A stretch of DNA of 6,409 nucleotides from JAEUNJ01 sp052035955 (GTDB lineage: Bacteria > Pseudomonadota > Gammaproteobacteria > Burkholderiales > Rhodocyclaceae): positions 1 through 6,409 of the forward strand of contig JBPOHD010000034.1 of the NCBI GenBank assembly GCA_052035955.1, read 5' to 3'. The notes beneath the pieces were generated by a model. It was not told the origin of the DNA. It saw nothing but the letters and a program-made list of their open reading frames with translations, and made no database searches. Position numbers and translations under genes: made by a program. Of this stretch, positions 3,752 through 6,409 are shown in pieces; the stretch's first letter is position 1, and the number at the start of each line of letters is the position of its first letter.

Positions 3752-6409
3752 ATGGCCTACTCGTACACCGAGAAAAAGCGCATCCGCAAGAGCTTCGCCA
3801 AGCGCGCAAACGTGCTTGACGTACCCTTCCTGCTGGCAACCCAACTCGAGTCCTATACCCAGTTCCTGCAGGTGGATATCCCTCCGGGGCATCGTCGGGG
3901 GCAGGGATTGCAGGCCGCCTTCGGCTCGATATTTCCCATCGTTTCCCATTCCGGCAACGCCCGGCTGGAATTCGTCGAGTACAAGCTCGGCGAGCCTGCC
4001 TTCGACGTCAAGGAATGCCAGCAGCGCGGCCTCACCTTCGCCTCCCCTCTGAGGGCCAAGGTGCGCCTGGTGATCCTGGACCGGGAAACCGGGAACCAGA
4101 AGATCAAGGAAGTGAAGGAGCAGGAGGTCTACATGGGCGAGATTCCGCTCATGACCACGACCGGCTCCTTCATCATCAACGGCACCGAGCGGGTCATCGT
4201 GTCCCAGTTGCACCGCTCCCCGGGCGTCTTCTTCGAGCATGACCGCGGCAAGACCCACAGTTCCGGCAAGCTGCTGTTCTCGGCCCGCATCATTCCCTAC
4301 CGCGGCTCGTGGCTGGACTTCGAATTCGACCCGAAAGACTACCTGTATTTCCGCGTGGACCGTCGCCGGAAGATGCCGGTCACCATCCTGCTCAAGGCCA
4401 TTGGGATGGACAGCGAACAGATCCTGTCCACCTTCTTCGAGTTCGACACCTTCCACCTGTCCTCCGCTGGCGCCCGCTTCGAGGTCGTCCCCGAGCGCCT
4501 GCGCGGCGAGACTGCCAAGTTCGATATCCTCGATTCGCATGGCAAGACCATCGTCGCCAAGGACAAGCGCATCACCGCGAAGCACATCCGCGAACTGGCC
4601 GATGCCGGCATCCAGCAGATTCCCGTGCCGGACGACTTCCTGGTCGGACGCATCAATGCCCGCGCCATCGTCGCCGCCGACACCGGCGAGATCCTGGCCC
4701 AGGCCAACGAGGAGATCACCGAGACCCTGATCAAGAAGCTGATCGAGGCCGGGGTCCAAAGCCTCAATACCCTGTACGTGAACGACCTCGACCGCGGTCC
4801 CTACATCTCCTCGACCCTGCGGACCGACGAGACGGCGGACCAGTGGGCCGCGAAGGTGGCCATCTACAGGATGATGCGTCCCGGCGAGCCGCCCACCGAG
4901 GAAGCCGTCGAGACCCTTTTCCACGGCCTGTTCTATTCCGAGGAGCGCTACGACCTCTCGGCGGTCGGCCGCATGAAGTTCAACCGCCGCGTCGGCCGTC
5001 CGGAACTGGAAGGCATGGGCACGCTGTCGAACCAGGACATCGTCGATGTCATCCGCATCCTGGTCGAACTGCGCAACGGCCGCGGGGAGATCGACGACAT
5101 CGACCACCTGGGCAACCGCCGCGTGCGTTCCGTCGGCGAACTGGCCGAGAACCAGTTCCGTGCCGGCCTGGTCCGGGTCGAGCGCGCCGTCAAGGAGCGC
5201 CTCAACCAAGCCGAGAGCGATAACCTGATGCCCCATGACCTGATCAACGCCAAGCCCATCTCGGCGGCGATCAAGGAATTCTTCGGCTCCAGCCAGCTCT
5301 CCCAGTTCATGGACCAGACCAATCCGCTGTCCGAGATCACGCACAAGCGCCGCGTCTCGGCCCTCGGCCCGGGCGGCCTGACCCGGGAGCGTGCCGGCTT
5401 CGAGGTGCGCGACGTGCATCCGACGCACTACGGCCGGGTGTGCCCGATCGAGACGCCGGAAGGCCCGAACATCGGCCTGATCAACTCCCTGGCCCTCTAC
5501 GCCCGCACCAACCAATACGGCTTCATGGAGACACCCTACAGGAAGGTGACGGACAGCCATGTGACCGACGAGATCGAGTTCCTGTCGGCCATCGAGGAAG
5601 GCAACTACGTCATCGCCCAGGCCAATGCCCAACTGGACAAGAAAGGCAAGCTCAGCGACGAACTCGTCTCCTGCCGCTTCAAGGGGGAATTCGAACTCAA
5701 GGAACCGCCGGAAGTCCAGTACATGGACGTGGCCCCCGGCCAGATCGTGTCCGTTGCCGCCTCCCTGATTCCCTTCCTGGAGCACGACGACGCGAACCGG
5801 GCCTTGATGGGCGCCAACATGCAGCGTCAGGCAGTCCCCTGCCTGCGGCCGGAGAAGGCCCTGGTCGGCACCGGCATCGAACGCACGGTGGCCGTGGACT
5901 CCGGAACGGCGGTGCAGGCCCTGCGCGGCGGCGTGGTGGACTACGTCGATGCCAATCGCATCGTCGTCCGCGTCCATGATGCCGAGACCGTTCCGGGTGA
6001 GGTAGGCGTCGACATCTACAACCTGACGAAATACACCCGCTCGAACCAGAACACCAACATCAACCAGCGTCCCGTGGTCAAGGTGGGTGACATCATCGCC
6101 AAGGGCGACGTGGTGGCCGACGGCGCCTCCACCGACCTCGGCGAACTCGCCCTCGGCCAGAACATGCTGGTGGCCTTCATGCCCTGGAACGGCTACAACT
6201 TCGAGGACTCGATCCTGATCTCCGAACGGGTGGTGGCAGACGACCGCTTCACCTCCATCCATATCGAAGAACTCACGGTCGTCGCCCGCGACACCAAGCT
6301 GGGCCCCGAGGAAATCACCCGCGACATCGCAACCCTGGGCGAAGCCCAGCTGGGCCGGCTACGACGAGTTCAGCTTCCAGCCGCCGCGCGATCTTGCACG
6401 CGGCGAGGA
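3752..6409 (+). CDS. rpoB: DNA-directed RNA polymerase subunit beta (partial, 3' end missing)
   Basis: The frame is open for 886 codons to the window edge; about 869 read as beta subunit, roughly 65% of the usual ~1,350-1,400 residues. RpoB forms one pincer of the polymerase and much of its active centre. ATG 3752 has GGAG (3743-3746) 5 bases upstream and gives the typical betaproteobacterial start MAYSYTEKKRIRKSFAKR. Landmarks: MGEIPLMTTTGSFIINGTERV in the protrusion, RGKTHSSGKLL (165-175), the rifampicin pocket GSSQLSQFMDQ...THKRRVSALGPGG (about 512-543) and YNFEDS with E818/D819 (E. coli E813/D814). D521, H531 and S536 match the rifampicin-sensitive residues D516, H526 and S531 of E. coli, so no common resistance change is present. 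From codon 870 on (6359-6409) the translation LRRVQLPAAARSC no longer resembles RpoB, probably an assembly fault. Confidence 0.96.
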   Translation, partial: MAYSYTEKKRIRKSFAKRANVLDVPFLLATQLESYTQFLQVDIPPGHRRGQGLQAAFGSIFPIVSHSGNARLEFVEYKLGEPAFDVKECQQRGLTFASPLRAKVRLVILDRETGNQKIKEVKEQEVYMGEIPLMTTTGSFIINGTERVIVSQLHRSPGVFFEHDRGKTHSSGKLLFSARIIPYRGSWLDFEFDPKDYLYFRVDRRRKMPVTILLKAIGMDSEQILSTFFEFDTFHLSSAGARFEVVPERLRGETAKFDILDSHGKTIVAKDKRITAKHIRELADAGIQQIPVPDDFLVGRINARAIVAADTGEILAQANEEITETLIKKLIEAGVQSLNTLYVNDLDRGPYISSTLRTDETADQWAAKVAIYRMMRPGEPPTEEAVETLFHGLFYSEERYDLSAVGRMKFNRRVGRPELEGMGTLSNQDIVDVIRILVELRNGRGEIDDIDHLGNRRVRSVGELAENQFRAGLVRVERAVKERLNQAESDNLMPHDLINAKPISAAIKEFFGSSQLSQFMDQTNPLSEITHKRRVSALGPGGLTRERAGFEVRDVHPTHYGRVCPIETPEGPNIGLINSLALYARTNQYGFMETPYRKVTDSHVTDEIEFLSAIEEGNYVIAQANAQLDKKGKLSDELVSCRFKGEFELKEPPEVQYMDVAPGQIVSVAASLIPFLEHDDANRALMGANMQRQAVPCLRPEKALVGTGIERTVAVDSGTAVQALRGGVVDYVDANRIVVRVHDAETVPGEVGVDIYNLTKYTRSNQNTNINQRPVVKVGDIIAKGDVVADGASTDLGELALGQNMLVAFMPWNGYNFEDSILISERVVADDRFTSIHIEELTVVARDTKLGPEEITRDIATLGEAQLGRLRRVQLPAAARSCTRRG
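6359..6409. other. Terminal segment not matching rpoB, probable chimeric end
   Basis: After LGEAQLGR (ending at 6358) the family continues with LDESGIVYIGAEV; here the frame gives LRRVQLPAAARSCTRRG. The forward frame starting at 6358 reads GYDEFSFQPPRDLARGE, which looks protein-like but is not RpoB, and one reverse frame is also open. A single-base frameshift cannot explain it, because no frame restores the expected residues. A join to unrelated DNA at the edge of the assembled piece is the simplest explanation. I do not recognise the attached sequence. Confidence 0.65.

Noticed and set aside
5288..5380. RpoB carries Thr where E. coli has Asn518 in the rifampicin region
   Set aside because: DQTNPLSEITHKRR is, to my knowledge, common in betaproteobacteria and is not a resistance change; the main resistance positions are all wild type.
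3617..6262. An 881-codon open frame on the - strand opposite rpoB, crossing the rplL-rpoB terminator
   Set aside because: It is a by-product of GC-rich codon use: the opposite frame of rpoB rarely meets stop codons. The translation is rich in His, Asp, Gly, Leu and Val with no recognisable domain, while the + strand has an unmistakable RpoB.
6335..6349. Perfect hairpin CTGGGC/GCCCAG with a 3-base loop inside rpoB
   Set aside because: It encodes the conserved LGEAQ stretch of RpoB, so codon choice explains it; it may nevertheless have helped produce the faulty join just downstream.

Overview
This window is a conserved housekeeping block for translation and transcription from a GC-rich bacterium, almost certainly a betaproteobacterium. 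The start of RpoB (MAYSYTEKKRIRKSFAKR...), the three-helix SecE and the order tuf - tRNA-Trp - secE - nusG - rplK - rplA - rplJ - rplL - rpoB all fit that class. A Rhodocyclales-like source is my best guess, but I cannot settle the order or genus by eye. All genes are on the + strand.

Layout: 1-127 is the 3' end of tuf (EF-Tu). A terminator-like hairpin (147-180) separates it from tRNA-Trp(CCA) at 186-261. Then come secE (306-659) and nusG (656-1189), which overlap by four bases. A 103-base gap with a GC-rich hairpin leads to rplK (1293-1724, GTG start) and rplA (1726-2433), one base apart. A 222-base, highly structured non-coding leader (2434-2655) precedes rplJ, whose start is best placed at TTG 2656. 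rplL follows at 3247-3624. A near-perfect intrinsic terminator or attenuator (3641-3680) and a second hairpin (3696-3722) lie between rplL and rpoB. rpoB starts at 3752 and runs off the right edge; its last ~50 bases do not read as RpoB in any frame.

How the parts work together: EF-Tu, L11, L1, L10 and L7/L12 belong to or act at the ribosomal factor-binding region (L11 and L10-L12 form the GTPase-associated stalk; L1 is the mobile E-site stalk). SecE is the essential small subunit of the Sec translocon. NusG couples RNA polymerase to the ribosome and to Rho, and RpoB is the polymerase beta subunit. Expected control points are L1 repression of rplK-rplA, L10-L12 repression through the rplJ leader, and partial termination before rpoB. 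The last two have visible RNA structure here.

I found no mobile element, CRISPR array, defence system or unknown gene. No gap without a gene exceeds 300 bases. I searched the gaps for sigma-70 promoters and found none good enough to annotate. The points most worth a second look are regulatory RNA structures, an unusual start codon, a start without a ribosome binding site, and signs that both ends of the window are assembly edges.
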